Origin: Lentilactobacillus kisonensis DSM 19906 = JCM 15041
GTDB lineage: Bacteria; Bacillota; Bacilli; Lactobacillales; Lactobacillaceae
NCBI RefSeq assembly: GCF_001434135.1
Contig: NZ_AZEB01000006.1
Location: 62,001-126,000 of the forward strand
DNA length: 64,000 nt
Direction: 5' to 3'
The notes below the pieces were generated by a model, which made no database searches, had not been told where the DNA came from, and saw nothing but the letters and a program-made list of their open reading frames with translations. The translations under genes were made by a program, and so were the position numbers. This document shows positions 37,625 through 45,517 of this stretch, piece by piece (position 1 is the stretch's first letter; every line of letters starts with the position of its first letter).

Positions 37625-37891
37625 TTAAATATCGCCATGTCTACCAGTGTCCAAAAAGCGAACGGTTTCGCCAACAACTTCGTAGATTAGTAGCCAGTTG
37701 CCCTTAATAAAAAGGGCACGTTGAGGTTTACGACTTTTAATGACGTGGTCATCGTATTTTTCATCAATGGGGTGGCCGGCTAATAGTTGGTCTTTTATTT
37801 TACTAAAATCATCCTTACTATAGCGATTTGCCCGGATCATATTTTGATAATGTTTTTTAAATCGGGATTGATATTTTGGCTTATAGGGCAT
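37625..37891 (-). CDS. YafQ/RelE-superfamily toxin, apparently orphan
   Basis: 88 residues of the RelE/ParE superfamily, YafQ type: KPKYQSRFKKHYQNMI at the N-terminus, NWLLIYEVVGETVRFLDTGRHGDI at the C-terminus with the conserved RFLDTGRHGDI segment (His is the usual catalytic base). Such toxins cut mRNA on the ribosome. ATG with AAGGAAG upstream. The preceding bases on its strand (37892-38100) contain no antitoxin frame, whereas the family normally has one immediately upstream. Confidence 0.8.
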   Translation of the reverse strand: MPYKPKYQSRFKKHYQNMIRANRYSKDDFSKIKDQLLAGHPIDEKYDDHVIKSRKPQRALFIKGNWLLIYEVVGETVRFLDTGRHGDI

Positions 37892-38010
37892 TATGGGCTC
37901 ACTTCCTTGGCTGTTAATTATAGGGGAAATGACTAGAGGTTGCTAGTGAGTGGAGAATGAATATGTGTCTTTGAGGGATTATGGGGTTAGCTGGGATGAG
38001 GGTGGTTTTA

Positions 38011-38166
38011 TGTAGTGCAATAGTGCTCAGAGCAACTGATGGTAAACATATATGGTGGTCCCAATTAAAATCCAAGCCCATTCAGTTATTACTCTGCTAC
38101 ATAGATTAGGACAGCTCCGCAAAGCAGAAGCCTGCACCTGAGCCGTCCCGCTCAAAACTCCCAAGC
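38011..38166. repeat. Direct repeat copy 1 (with right-half hairpin fragment)
   Basis: A sequence of about 155 bp recurs 281 bp later at 38292-38447 with few mismatches. It contains AAAATCCAAGCCCATTCAGT and the reversed right end of a type 1 repeat at 38098-38180. The copy's left arm degenerates. Confidence 0.8.
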
Positions 38167-38291
38167 CCGGGGATTTGGTCCCTTACATAGTGGAATTGTG
38201 CTCCGAAAAGCTGACGTTTAATGTATAAGGTAAGGAAACCCAAAATCCCTAAAACCAGGATTTCGGGTGTGGTGTTGTAATTTCTCCTTTA

Positions 38292-38447
38292 TGTAGTGGA
38301 ATTGTGCTCAGAGCAACTGACGCTAAACATATAAGGTGGTTCCAACTAAAATCCAAGCCCATTCAGTTATTGCTCTGCTACATAGATTAGGACAGCTCCG
38401 CAAAGCAGAAGCCTGCACCTAAGCCGTCCCGCTCAAAAATCCCAAGC
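38292..38447. repeat. Direct repeat copy 2
   Basis: Second copy, 281 bp downstream of copy 1. This one runs into the complete hairpin repeat R15. The 37892-38010 stretch holds only the toxin upstream region. Confidence 0.8.
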
Positions 38448-38507
38448 CCAGGGATTTTTGAGCGGGACAACTTAGGCTCCGGCTTCTAACCGCTTTGCTC
38501 CGCTCAC
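38388..38507 (-). repeat. Hairpin repeat R15 (type 1)
   Basis: Arms GAAGCC/GGCTTC and GTCCCGCTCAAAAATCCC/GGGATTTTTGAGCGGGAC. Its left end stops 9 nt before the first G-loop hairpin module. Confidence 0.87.
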
Positions 38508-38516
38508 TCGACAAAA

Positions 38517-38740
38517 AAAGATAAGGCGGGGGAGGCCTTATCTTTATAGTATCAATATTCTGAGGGGAATATGAATATGAAAAGCAACAAATTAATGGGG
38601 GGATTAATTTATCACTCGTTATTGGGGGGTGAGAAGAAACAAACTTTGTTTATCTCTTTCCATGCTTTTAATATACAGGACAAATATTACTAAAAAATGG
38701 CGAAAATATGATTTTTTTGTGAACTGACAAAAAGATAGTA
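38517..38740 (+). ncRNA. Candidate structured RNA module A with G-rich loops
   Basis: Three hairpins in a row: AAAGATAAGGC/GCCTTATCTTT with loop GGGGGAG; ATATTC/GAATAT with loop TGAGGG; AAATTAAT/ATTAATTT with loop GGGGGG. A conserved tail CTAAAAAATG...GTGAACT follows. A near copy lies at 38938-39145. A short frame, 38577-38693 (38 codons, site GAGGGG), is not preserved in the second copy, so RNA is more likely than peptide. Confidence 0.4.
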
Positions 38741-38823
38741 TGTAACTTTTAGCGGATGGATTAAAAAAGAACCATGGCAAAGATTATTGTCACAGTTCTT
38801 CCAAAAATATTCTTTATCTTGTC

Positions 38824-38893
38824 TAGGACAGCTGCGTCAGGCAGAAACTTCTTGGTCAAAAATTCCAGTTTCTAAGCGCCTGACTCCGCTCAT
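38824..38893 (-). repeat. Miniature hairpin repeat R16 (70 bp)
   Basis: Both type 1 ends (TAGGACAGCTGC and CTCCGCTCAT) with outer arms TCAGGC/GCCTGA and AGAAACT/AGTTTCT, but the apical third is deleted. A separate hairpin AAGAAC...GTTCTT lies at 38766-38801. Confidence 0.75.
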
Positions 38894-38937
38894 CTTTGTA
38901 TTGGGGGAGAGACAAAATAAGTTCAAGTAGAAAAAAG

Positions 38938-39145
38938 GATAAGACACGGGGATGTCTTATCTCAAGATACCTATATTCTAGGGGAAGAATATGAATATAA
39001 AAGTAATAAATTAAAGGGGGATTTAATTTGTTACTAACATGAGCTATTAGTAAACTCACATTTCAAATACAACTATAATTGACGAATGTTGCTAAAAAAT
39101 GAATAAATTGTGAAGAAAGTGTGAACTTTGCAAAAAATGTCAATC
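38938..39145 (+). ncRNA. Candidate structured RNA module B with G-rich loops
   Basis: Hairpins GATAAGACA/TGTCTTATC with loop CGGGGA, ATATTCT/AGAATAT with loop AGGGGA, and AAATTAAA/TTTAATTT with loop GGGGGA match module A in order and loop type while the stems differ by paired changes. The tail GCTAAAAAATGAATAAATTG to GTGAACT is also shared. Immediately upstream of the hydrolase gene at 39196, so it may be its leader. Confidence 0.4.
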
Positions 39146-39195
39146 ACTTCATTTCGTCAGCGAATGTAGTAATCTTAAGTAAAGGGGGCGGTTGG

Positions 39196-40050
39196 ATGAG
39201 TTTCATGGCTAGACGGCTGACGAAGCAGTTTAAAACCCAGAACTATAAGCAAACCGTTGCGCACAGTTTTTTACACCCAAATCAAAAAGTTAATATCTTC
39301 AAGAACAATCCAGACATTGGGTTGATTCACCACCTCAATTCAGGCCAGCTGGTAACGATTGACACCAGTACTGCCCCAAAAAGCCAAATTCTTTATTTTC
39401 ATGGCGGGGCGTTTCGGGTTCCGATGAATGATGACCAACTGCAGATGATCAGATCAATTGCCACTCAAACAGAAAGTCGATTACAGATTGCTGACTTTCC
39501 ATTACTACCAACGTATTCAAGTGCTGACATGCTTAATTTTGCTACTTCAGCATTGCAGGCGGTCGTAGCTAACGGGCTACCCACTTTTCTAGTGGCGGAT
39601 TCTGCTGGCGCGGCGCTTGCTGTTCAGCTACTGTTTCGGTATCCGGATAAAATTGCCGGCACCTCGCTTATTTCACCCTGGCTGGATTTCGAGTTAACCG
39701 ATGCCCAGGTTGTTAGCAGGGCTACAAATGATGTGATGTTAGATATTGATGTTCTTAGGCAAATTGCGGCCGAATTTACTGATGGCCTTTCTAACGGGCA
39801 GTGGCTGGACGTATTTTCGCCAAGTGACTCGTTAACCGGGTCCCTCCAGCTTTTTTATGGTGAAAATGAGCTTCTTGCCCCAAATGACAAAAAATTTGCC
39901 ACTACCTTAACGGCAACGACAAATATGACCATTGATGTCATAAGTTTTCGGGATGCGTTTCACGATTATATTCTCTGGGATAAGTTACCGGAAACTAAGA
40001 AGACTAAGAAACAAATTGTGACGTTTACTAGAGATCAACGTGGTGCTTAA
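39196..40050 (+). CDS. Alpha/beta hydrolase, lipase/esterase-like
   Basis: 284 residues. YFHGGAFRVP is the HGG oxyanion motif of hormone-sensitive-lipase-like esterases, FLVADSAGAALA is the nucleophile elbow (Ala-Asp-Ser-Ala-Gly), and DAFHDYILW holds the catalytic His; the acid is probably in FYGENELLAPND. Cytosolic, no signal peptide. The start is ATG 39196, 7 nt after AAAGGGGG, rather than the longer frame from 39121, which would run through the conserved tail of module B. Converges on and overlaps the next gene by 23 nt. Confidence 0.8.
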   Translation: MSFMARRLTKQFKTQNYKQTVAHSFLHPNQKVNIFKNNPDIGLIHHLNSGQLVTIDTSTAPKSQILYFHGGAFRVPMNDDQLQMIRSIATQTESRLQIADFPLLPTYSSADMLNFATSALQAVVANGLPTFLVADSAGAALAVQLLFRYPDKIAGTSLISPWLDFELTDAQVVSRATNDVMLDIDVLRQIAAEFTDGLSNGQWLDVFSPSDSLTGSLQLFYGENELLAPNDKKFATTLTATTNMTIDVISFRDAFHDYILWDKLPETKKTKKQIVTFTRDQRGA

Positions 40051-40684
40051 GCTTTGGAAAGGCGTGCGTGTCTGACCATTTCATCATCGCACCTTGGAAA
40101 ATCAGGGCAAAAGCCGTTCCAAAGCCGATTGCATATACTTTGCCAGTCGCGAAGTAGGCAATCGTAATGATGATGACCGGTGGGATGTAGCTGAGCCATT
40201 GTGATAGAATCGCGCTGCCATGAATGAATTTAAAACGGATGATGTAAGCGAGATCGTCATTGGGATGCATGATGAGGTTAGCCCGTGAATACATCGAAAC
40301 GGCGACGGCCACACCAAATAGGCCGATGATGTCTAGAATGACCCGCGCCCAGAAGTCCATGGTGGGAACGCCCAGAGAATCGAAAATGAACTGAGCAAAT
40401 TGTACTAAGTAACTGAATGGCAGGGTAAACAACAGGTTCGAGAAAAACCGCCGGCGATCAAATGAGCCAATCAGTAGTTGGTTGGCGATGGTGACGATGA
40501 TTCCGTAAATGAATAAAGTGTTGCCCAGTGGGATGTTAACCCATTTGGAAAGGTTAACGGCAGAGCCAGTCCAAACTGCGCTACCAAGGTTGCTTGAGAT
40601 AGCCAGTGCGTTGCCAGCCGCGTTAATAATTATTGATAGGCAGAGGTAATAGAAGCGTTGATTAAAATCCTGTAGTTTAGCCAT
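40028..40684 (-). CDS. YczE/YitT-like integral membrane protein
   Basis: 218 residues with five or six hydrophobic segments. NAAGNALAISSNLGSAVWTG at the first helix and NLIMHPNDDLAYIIRFKFI match the YczE/YyaS/YitT membrane family, whose function is not established. ATG with AAGGAGAAA upstream at a rather long spacing. The last 23 nt overlap the 3' end of the convergent hydrolase gene. Confidence 0.75.
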   Translation of the reverse strand: MAKLQDFNQRFYYLCLSIIINAAGNALAISSNLGSAVWTGSAVNLSKWVNIPLGNTLFIYGIIVTIANQLLIGSFDRRRFFSNLLFTLPFSYLVQFAQFIFDSLGVPTMDFWARVILDIIGLFGVAVAVSMYSRANLIMHPNDDLAYIIRFKFIHGSAILSQWLSYIPPVIIITIAYFATGKVYAIGFGTAFALIFQGAMMKWSDTHAFPKLKHHVDL

Positions 40685-40820
40685 TATGTAGTCGATTTCT
40701 CCTTAAGGTTACAATGAACTTCATTGTATAATATTTCGGTAGCTTTGAAAACGCTTAGGGTCAAATTCATGCTTATATGAGGCGAGTCGTGTTAATATCA
40801 TAGGTAGAGGGGGCGGTCTT

Positions 40821-41447
40821 GTGCAACAACAAACAGCTTATTCGGAAGTTGAAGCCGAAAAAAACGTTGAAAATAATCGTCTATTGTTTAATTGCTTTCG
40901 GACGACCCGCTCATTTCAAAAGTTAAGTAAGCCAGAAAAGGCGGCTGCTTTTTATATTACCCAAGCATTTGTTGGCTTGGCCTATAAATATCAATTACGT
41001 AGTCTGAGGCGATATTCTGCAAAATCAGTAAAAGAAGTTGTGTTAACATTATTTCCCAAAAAAATTGCGGCCACTAATGTTTTCTTTACGTCGGTGATCC
41101 CAGTGATGAGACGCTACTTTGTTTTCCTTGGTGTCCAGCATAAAATAAGTAACGCCGAAACATTGGTGCGGGCATTGGACTCAATCAAAGTTGGTGACTT
41201 ATTAACGGGTCATAAAGATGCGTCAAAGTGGGATTCCCATAAACGCGTTGGCATGAAATACCTGATGGGCTATACCAGAGAAGTTGACCCAAAGCGAGTA
41301 AGGGCTTATGAGGAAGATTACAACATGGGTGTCCCGTTGAGATTCTGTTTTGACTTCAGTGTCAACCGAGTTCCAAAGAATATGATTATGCTGACGGAAA
41401 GCCTTAGGGAGAAGTTTGAGCAGATATTGTATGAAAAGAATAAGTGA
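40821..41447 (+). CDS. Hypothetical basic cytosolic protein
   Basis: 208 residues, Lys/Arg-rich and mainly helical by composition, with no membrane segment or signal. Segments such as RYSAKSVKEVVLTLFPKKI and FFTSVIPVMRRYFVFLG look like compact helical folds. I do not recognise a family. GTG start at 40821 follows GAGGGGGCGG. The TGA stop lies inside repeat R17 (AAGTGAGCG). Confidence 0.7.
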   Translation: MQQQTAYSEVEAEKNVENNRLLFNCFRTTRSFQKLSKPEKAAAFYITQAFVGLAYKYQLRSLRRYSAKSVKEVVLTLFPKKIAATNVFFTSVIPVMRRYFVFLGVQHKISNAETLVRALDSIKVGDLLTGHKDASKWDSHKRVGMKYLMGYTREVDPKRVRAYEEDYNMGVPLRFCFDFSVNRVPKNMIMLTESLREKFEQILYEKNK

Positions 41448-41562
41448 GCGTAGCAAAGCGGTTAATAACCGGAGTGTAAGTCTCCTTTGAGAGAAATTCC
41501 CGGGCCTGGAATTTTTCTCAAAGGTGCTTACACGCAGGTTATTGCTTTGCGGAGCGGTCCTA
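41444..41562 (+). repeat. Hairpin repeat R17 (type 1)
   Basis: Arms AATAACC/GGTTATT, TGTAAG/CTTACA and CCTTTGAG/CTCAAAGG. Provides the stop codon of the upstream gene. Confidence 0.87.
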
Positions 41563-41604
41563 ATCTATGAGGCTTAAAGAAATTAGACCTAAACATATGA
41601 GAAA

Positions 41605-41775
41605 TGCATCCTGGGCTTGGATTTTTGAACGGAGTGGCTTAGGTGCAGCTTTCTGCTTGGTGGAGCACGTTTCTGCTAGGGTGCCAAGAGAGCAGTATAG
41701 TAAGCTTAATCTCCAAACCTGTGCTTAACCTAGGCGCAGACTTATGCTTTGCGGAGCGGTCCTAATCTGTGTAAG
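41605..41775 (+). repeat. Two right-half fragments (type 2 then type 1)
   Basis: 41605-41690 ends CTTGGTGGAGCACGTTTCTG (type 2 tail); 41708-41775 ends CTTTGCGGAGCGGTCCTAAT (type 1). Both lie outboard of R17 in the same orientation. Confidence 0.65.
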
Positions 41776-41836
41776 TTTAGTCACGTCACAGCACATTATC
41801 ACTGTGTAACCAGGGAAGTTGATTACGAAGACTTTA

Positions 41837-41882
41837 TATGTAGTAAGCTAAGTATTGAGCTGTTTCAGCCCTGCGTTACTAC
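41837..41882. other. Isolated hairpin in a gene-free stretch
   Basis: TGTAGTAAGC pairs with GCGTTACTACA around an inner GAGCTGTTTCAGC stem. Not assigned to any family; the rest of 41776-42115 shows only this and the hairpin at 41946. Confidence 0.3.
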
Positions 41883-41945
41883 ACAATCACGTTAAAGTAC
41901 ATCTATCATATGTAAATATGTAATAAAAGAATAGCGCCACAGCCA

Positions 41946-41990
41946 CAAACGACCATCAGACAAAAATTGTGTCTAGTGGTCGTTTTAGTT
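41946..41990. terminator. Terminator-like hairpin
   Basis: AAACGACCATCAGACA pairs with TGTCTAGTGGTCGTTTT around AAAATTG. Confidence 0.55.
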
Positions 41991-42116
41991 TGCCATAGAA
42001 ACGAAGGTGAGAAGTCTCCATAAGAGGCTGAGACATTAGTTATCTTCCCATTTGTAATGACAACTTTGGGCACCCCTTATAGTGATTAAGCAGTGGGCAG
42101 GTTCCTGCCAGTTAAC

Positions 42117-42163
42117 AAAGAAGGGCCATTATCCCAGCCAGGAATAATAGCCCTTCTTTACTA
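42117..42163 (-). terminator. Terminator of the small gene at 42232
   Basis: AAAGAAGGGCCATTAT pairs with ATAATAGCCCTTCTTT; usable in both directions. Confidence 0.7.
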
Positions 42164-42231
42164 ATTTCTGGGATCTAAACACCAATGTCCTAGTTCTAAA
42201 TAATTGCTAACCTAAAGATCAGTCACTGTAT

Positions 42232-42435
42232 CTAATTGAGCACGTTTACCTTACGAATGTCGTCAAGTTTGATGACCATCACGCCCTTGGCTGGACGCTT
42301 TATGAATGCTTGATCATCGTTAACCGCGGCGACTCCGCCGGTAATTGTGCCATCGGGAATTTGAATTGAGACCAGCTTACCTGCTTTGTAAGCAGCCATC
42401 AACTCACTTGAAAATTCTTTAGCTGCGATAGTCAT
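42232..42435 (-). CDS. Small protein, unknown function
   Basis: 67 residues with a beta-rich middle (KLVSIQIPDGTITGGVAAV, then AFIKRPAKGVMVIKLDDI) suggestive of a small Sm- or SH3-like barrel; not recognised as a named family. The start is ATG 42435, 6 nt after AGAGGTG; three earlier in-frame codons overlap that site. Monocistronic, ending at the hairpin at 42117. Confidence 0.65.
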   Translation of the reverse strand: MTIAAKEFSSELMAAYKAGKLVSIQIPDGTITGGVAAVNDDQAFIKRPAKGVMVIKLDDIRKVNVLN

Positions 42436-42591
42436 CAACATCACCTCTGTATGATAGACTTAAGTATAGTTCACCAAAGCGCGGAATGTAAACATTTTTT
42501 GCTGGTTAGCTAAAATATGAAAAGTTTTGGTAACACTTTTTCCAAATTAGCGCTAAAGTGTATATATAAGGTAATTGAAAGGGGTATTAAA

Positions 42592-42831
42592 ATGACTGAA
42601 CGCCAATTGATTCAAGAAATTTTAAATACCGTTGATGTTATTTACGATTTTGTAAACACCGACGACGATAAGAAGGAATACGAGATCACAATTAACCGCC
42701 AGGACGGGGATCATCGACCACTTGAAAATGTTAATAAAGAAATTAAGCATTACTTTACGGATGCTGATTTTAGTTATGATGAAGAACTAAATGATAATGG
42801 TGACGATATTCACGTCCAAGTTAAGCGATAA
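42592..42831 (+). CDS. Small acidic protein, unknown function
   Basis: 79 residues, strongly acidic at its C-terminal half (DADFSYDEELNDNGDD) with an N-terminal helix (TERQLIQEILNTVDVIYDF). No recognised domain. ATG 42592 has GAAAGGGG 8 nt upstream; the longer frame from 42517 lacks a site. Ends at a terminator at 42889. Confidence 0.65.
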   Translation: MTERQLIQEILNTVDVIYDFVNTDDDKKEYEITINRQDGDHRPLENVNKEIKHYFTDADFSYDEELNDNGDDIHVQVKR

Positions 42832-42888
42832 TTGGTCTAGTTGATTTATTGTTCACGATCATTGATTGAATAGCAAATTGAAATAAAC

Positions 42889-42922
42889 GGTACATTATGG
42901 TATAGTTCATAATGTGCTTTTT
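42889..42922 (+). terminator. Intrinsic terminator
   Basis: ACATTATG pairs with CATAATGT followed by GCTTTTTT. Confidence 0.75.
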
Positions 42923-42955
42923 TAGTATAAAAATAAATCAACGAAGTTATAAAAA

Positions 42956-43002
42956 TTGCATTGGATGAAAATAACTTTGTATAATAGGACATGTATTTTC
43001 AT
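42956..43002 (+). promoter_or_regulatory. glpK promoter flanked by inverted repeat
   Basis: TTGCAT (42956-42961), 18-nt spacer, TATAAT (42980-42985). A 9-bp perfect inverted repeat, ATGAAAATA (42965-42973) and TATTTTCAT (42994-43002), brackets the -10 box and could bind a regulator. Which regulator is unknown. Confidence 0.6.
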
Positions 43003-43019
43003 CGATTGGAGTGAACGTC

Positions 43020-44543
43020 ATGCTAACAGATCAACCTAAATATATTTTATCAATCGACCAAGGGACGACAAGCACCCGGGCCATGATTTTTGATCATAAT
43101 GGTCGGAAAGTTATTGAAGCATACAAACCAGTTAAACAAATTATTCCGCATACGGGTTGGATTGAAACTGACCCAAACGAAATCTGGACTTCAGTGTTAA
43201 GCACTATTTCTTCAGCCTTTATCGATGCCGGCATTCACCCGGAAGATATTTCTGGGATTGGCATTGTTAACCAGCGGGAATCAACAATTATTTGGGATAA
43301 AGAGACCGGCGATCCCATTTATAATGCGATTGGCTGGCAATCTAAGCAGACGGCGCCCTTAGCCCGGAAATTAAAGGATGAGGGTTATGCCAATCTGATT
43401 CATAAGAAAACGGGCTTAATCATTGATTCATATTTTTCGGCTACCAAGGTGCGATGGATTTTAGATCACGTTGAAGGGGCTCAGGAACGCGCTGAGAAGG
43501 GCGAATTGCTTTTCGGAACCGTTGATAGCTGGCTGGTTTGGAAATTATCTGGCGGCGAATATCACGTGACCGACTTTTCCAATGCGAGTCGAACCATGCT
43601 ATTTAATATTCATGCGCTTCGGTGGGACGATGATATTTTGAAATTGTTAAATATCCCCCGCCGAATTTTACCAATCGTTAAAACCTCAAGCGAGCTATAT
43701 GGGACAACTAAGAATTACCAATTTTACGGGATTGAAGTGCCGATTGCCGGGATTGCTGGTGACCAGTCAGCTGCGTTGATTGGCCAACTGGCGTTTGAAC
43801 CGGGGATGATCAAAAATACGTACGGTGATGGGGCCTTCATCATGATGAATACGGGGTCGAAGCCGGAATTATCTGATGACAACCTACTGACTACAATTGC
43901 TTATAATATTGGCGGTCAGGTAACCTATGCCCTCGAAGGCTCAATTTTTGCGGCTGGGACGGCCCTGACGTGGTTGAGTGACCAAATGGGCTTGATTGAT
44001 AACGTTGCTGAAACCAGGGATGCGGCGATGCGGTCGACCGATGACGATGAAATATACGTTGTGCCAGCCTTTAACGGCTTAGGCGCACCCTATTGGGAAC
44101 AAGAAGTTCGTGGGGCGGTGTTTGGCCTAACCCGCGGGACAACCAAGGACGACTTTGTTAAAGCAACCCTCCAATCGATTGCATACGGCACTAAGGATAT
44201 AATCCGAACGATGGAGCGGGATACGGACATGTATATTCCGGCATTGAGAGCCGATGGTGGGGCATCCCGAAATCGCTACTTGATGCAATTTCAAGCAGAT
44301 ATGTTAGACATTCCAATCGAACGGGCTGCCGATGAGAACACCACTGCCTTTGGGGCGGCCATCTTAGCTGGCTTAGCCGTTGGGTACTGGAAAGATATTG
44401 ATGAGGTGAAGGGATTGGCCGCTGAGGGCCGCACTTTCACCCCCGAAATGGATAAGGCAAAACGCAAACGGCTATATCGTGGCTGGAAGGCTGCGGTTAA
44501 TGCGGCAAGGGCGTTTAAGCCAGATGATGACGATGAAGAATAG
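43020..44543 (+). CDS. glpK: Glycerol kinase
   Basis: 507 residues of the FGGY kinase family. [15 protein letters not shown] is the N-terminal phosphate loop, [13 protein letters not shown] follows, [10 protein letters not shown] is the second phosphate motif, and [13 protein letters not shown] and [15 protein letters not shown] complete the signature. Converts glycerol to glycerol-3-phosphate. ATG 43020 follows TGGAG; an in-frame GTG at 43011 overlaps that site. The C-terminus ends in an acidic run (DDDDEE). No glpD or glpF is adjacent. Confidence 0.95.
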   Translation: MLTDQPKYILSIDQGTTSTRAMIFDHNGRKVIEAYKPVKQIIPHTGWIETDPNEIWTSVLSTISSAFIDAGIHPEDISGIGIVNQRESTIIWDKETGDPIYNAIGWQSKQTAPLARKLKDEGYANLIHKKTGLIIDSYFSATKVRWILDHVEGAQERAEKGELLFGTVDSWLVWKLSGGEYHVTDFSNASRTMLFNIHALRWDDDILKLLNIPRRILPIVKTSSELYGTTKNYQFYGIEVPIAGIAGDQSAALIGQLAFEPGMIKNTYGDGAFIMMNTGSKPELSDDNLLTTIAYNIGGQVTYALEGSIFAAGTALTWLSDQMGLIDNVAETRDAAMRSTDDDEIYVVPAFNGLGAPYWEQEVRGAVFGLTRGTTKDDFVKATLQSIAYGTKDIIRTMERDTDMYIPALRADGGASRNRYLMQFQADMLDIPIERAADENTTAFGAAILAGLAVGYWKDIDEVKGLAAEGRTFTPEMDKAKRKRLYRGWKAAVNAARAFKPDDDDEE

Positions 44544-44551
44544 ATAATCAC

Positions 44552-44604
44552 AAAAAGTAGTTGCCTTCTTGGAATTGAATTTCCAAGGGGACAACTACTT
44601 TTTG
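44552..44604 (+). terminator. Terminator of glpK
   Basis: AAAAAGTAGTTG pairs with CAACTACTTTTT around a nested TTGGAA/TTCCAA stem. The following 44607-44810 stretch is A/T-rich with several T-runs and one weak hairpin (44661-44700), with no gene I can support. Confidence 0.8.
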
Positions 44605-44814
44605 TTTTGATAATTCGTATTGAAATCTATTTTTATTTCAAATTTCTGTCGATAAACGGGATACGACATATTTTTTTATAGGTCGTGTCTTGTTTTTTTG
44701 CTTTTGAAATTTTGAAATTGTGATTATTTTTTTTGTTTTAAATTAGAGTCGGTTTGTAAAACGGAAATTTGTGTATATCGATTACTTAGGGTGTGGAGAT
44801 TGCTTTTTTGGGCA

Positions 44815-44940
44815 ACATAGCGGAAACGTGCTACACCAAGCAGGAAGCTGCACCTAAGCTACTCCGTTCAAAAATCCAAAACCAGGATTTCTGAACAACC
44901 TAACTTAGGCTCCGCTTTCTAACTGCTTTGCCAGACTCAC
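44815..44940 (-). repeat. Hairpin repeat R18 (type 2/type 1 hybrid, degenerate)
   Basis: Right end is type 2 (CATAGCGGAAACGTGCTACA on the plus strand), while the left end (CTTTGCCAGACTCAC) is type 1-like. Arms GTTCAAAAATCC/GGATTTCTGAAC have mismatches. Confidence 0.7.
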
Positions 44941-44947
44941 TACATAT

Positions 44948-45066
44948 TAGGACCGCTCCGCAAAGCAGGAATCGGAGTGTAAGCACCTGTTGAAAAAATT
45001 CCAAACCCGGGAATCCTTTCAACAGGAGACTTACACTCCGATTCCTAACCGCTTTGCTCCGCTCAC
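44948..45066 (-). repeat. Hairpin repeat R19 (type 1)
   Basis: AGGAATCGGAGTGTAAG pairs in full with CTTACACTCCGATTCCT. The left end carries the TGA stop codon of the gene at 45063. Confidence 0.88.
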
Positions 45067-45497
45067 TGTTTGTCTTCTGGTTCTCGCCAATATTTAAAAT
45101 TGATGAGGAGCTCTTTTGACCGTTGATCTGCAGGCACAAATCCTAAATTAAACAGATGCTTGAAGTACATCATGTTATAGATGAACAGCCATAAAATTCC
45201 TAACCCATATGAAGCAAATGTCCAGGTAAGTTGTAGCGGCTCGCTCATCTGCATTGACAAGCCCATTGCGACAATTAGCTGAATGGCTGTCATACAAAGG
45301 AAATTATACCAATCTGATCGAAACACCGGCACCAGAATACTGAACCACAGTGCTGTCCAGGAAAGGCCAACTTTGGCAATTCTAATCTGACCGTTTTCCT
45401 TATTCACCACCGTCGCGAAGTTTGGTGGGATTGGCAATAAATTGTTTTGATCATCATTATTATCGTCGTTATTTCCATTACCAAATGGATTTTGCAT
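45063..45497 (-). CDS. DUF2628-like membrane protein
   Basis: 144 residues: a polar Asn/Asp-rich N-terminus (NGNNDDNNDDQNN), then three hydrophobic segments (about 45-65, 70-88 and 92-112) and a short polar tail. Resembles small DUF2628 membrane proteins; function unknown. ATG follows GAGGAGG. The TGA stop lies inside repeat R19. It ends the rlmD-proximal transcription unit, with 20 nt to the rlmD stop. Confidence 0.65.
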   Translation of the reverse strand: MQNPFGNGNNDDNNDDQNNLLPIPPNFATVVNKENGQIRIAKVGLSWTALWFSILVPVFRSDWYNFLCMTAIQLIVAMGLSMQMSEPLQLTWTFASYGLGILWLFIYNMMYFKHLFNLGFVPADQRSKELLINFKYWREPEDKQ

Positions 45498-45517
45498 TGT
45501 CTGCCTCCTCGTTCAGT

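Noticed and set aside
37892-39120. CRISPR array
   Set aside because: Repeats are long hairpins with unequal spacing and no short identical direct repeats with unique spacers; no cas genes nearby.
40740-40760. Catabolite response element TGAAAACGCTTAGG
   Set aside because: Two mismatches in the conserved 3' end and no sugar-related gene beside it.
41776-42115. Second type I toxin locus in the gene-free stretch
   Set aside because: A terminator-like hairpin is present but neither strand has a small hydrophobic frame with a ribosome site.
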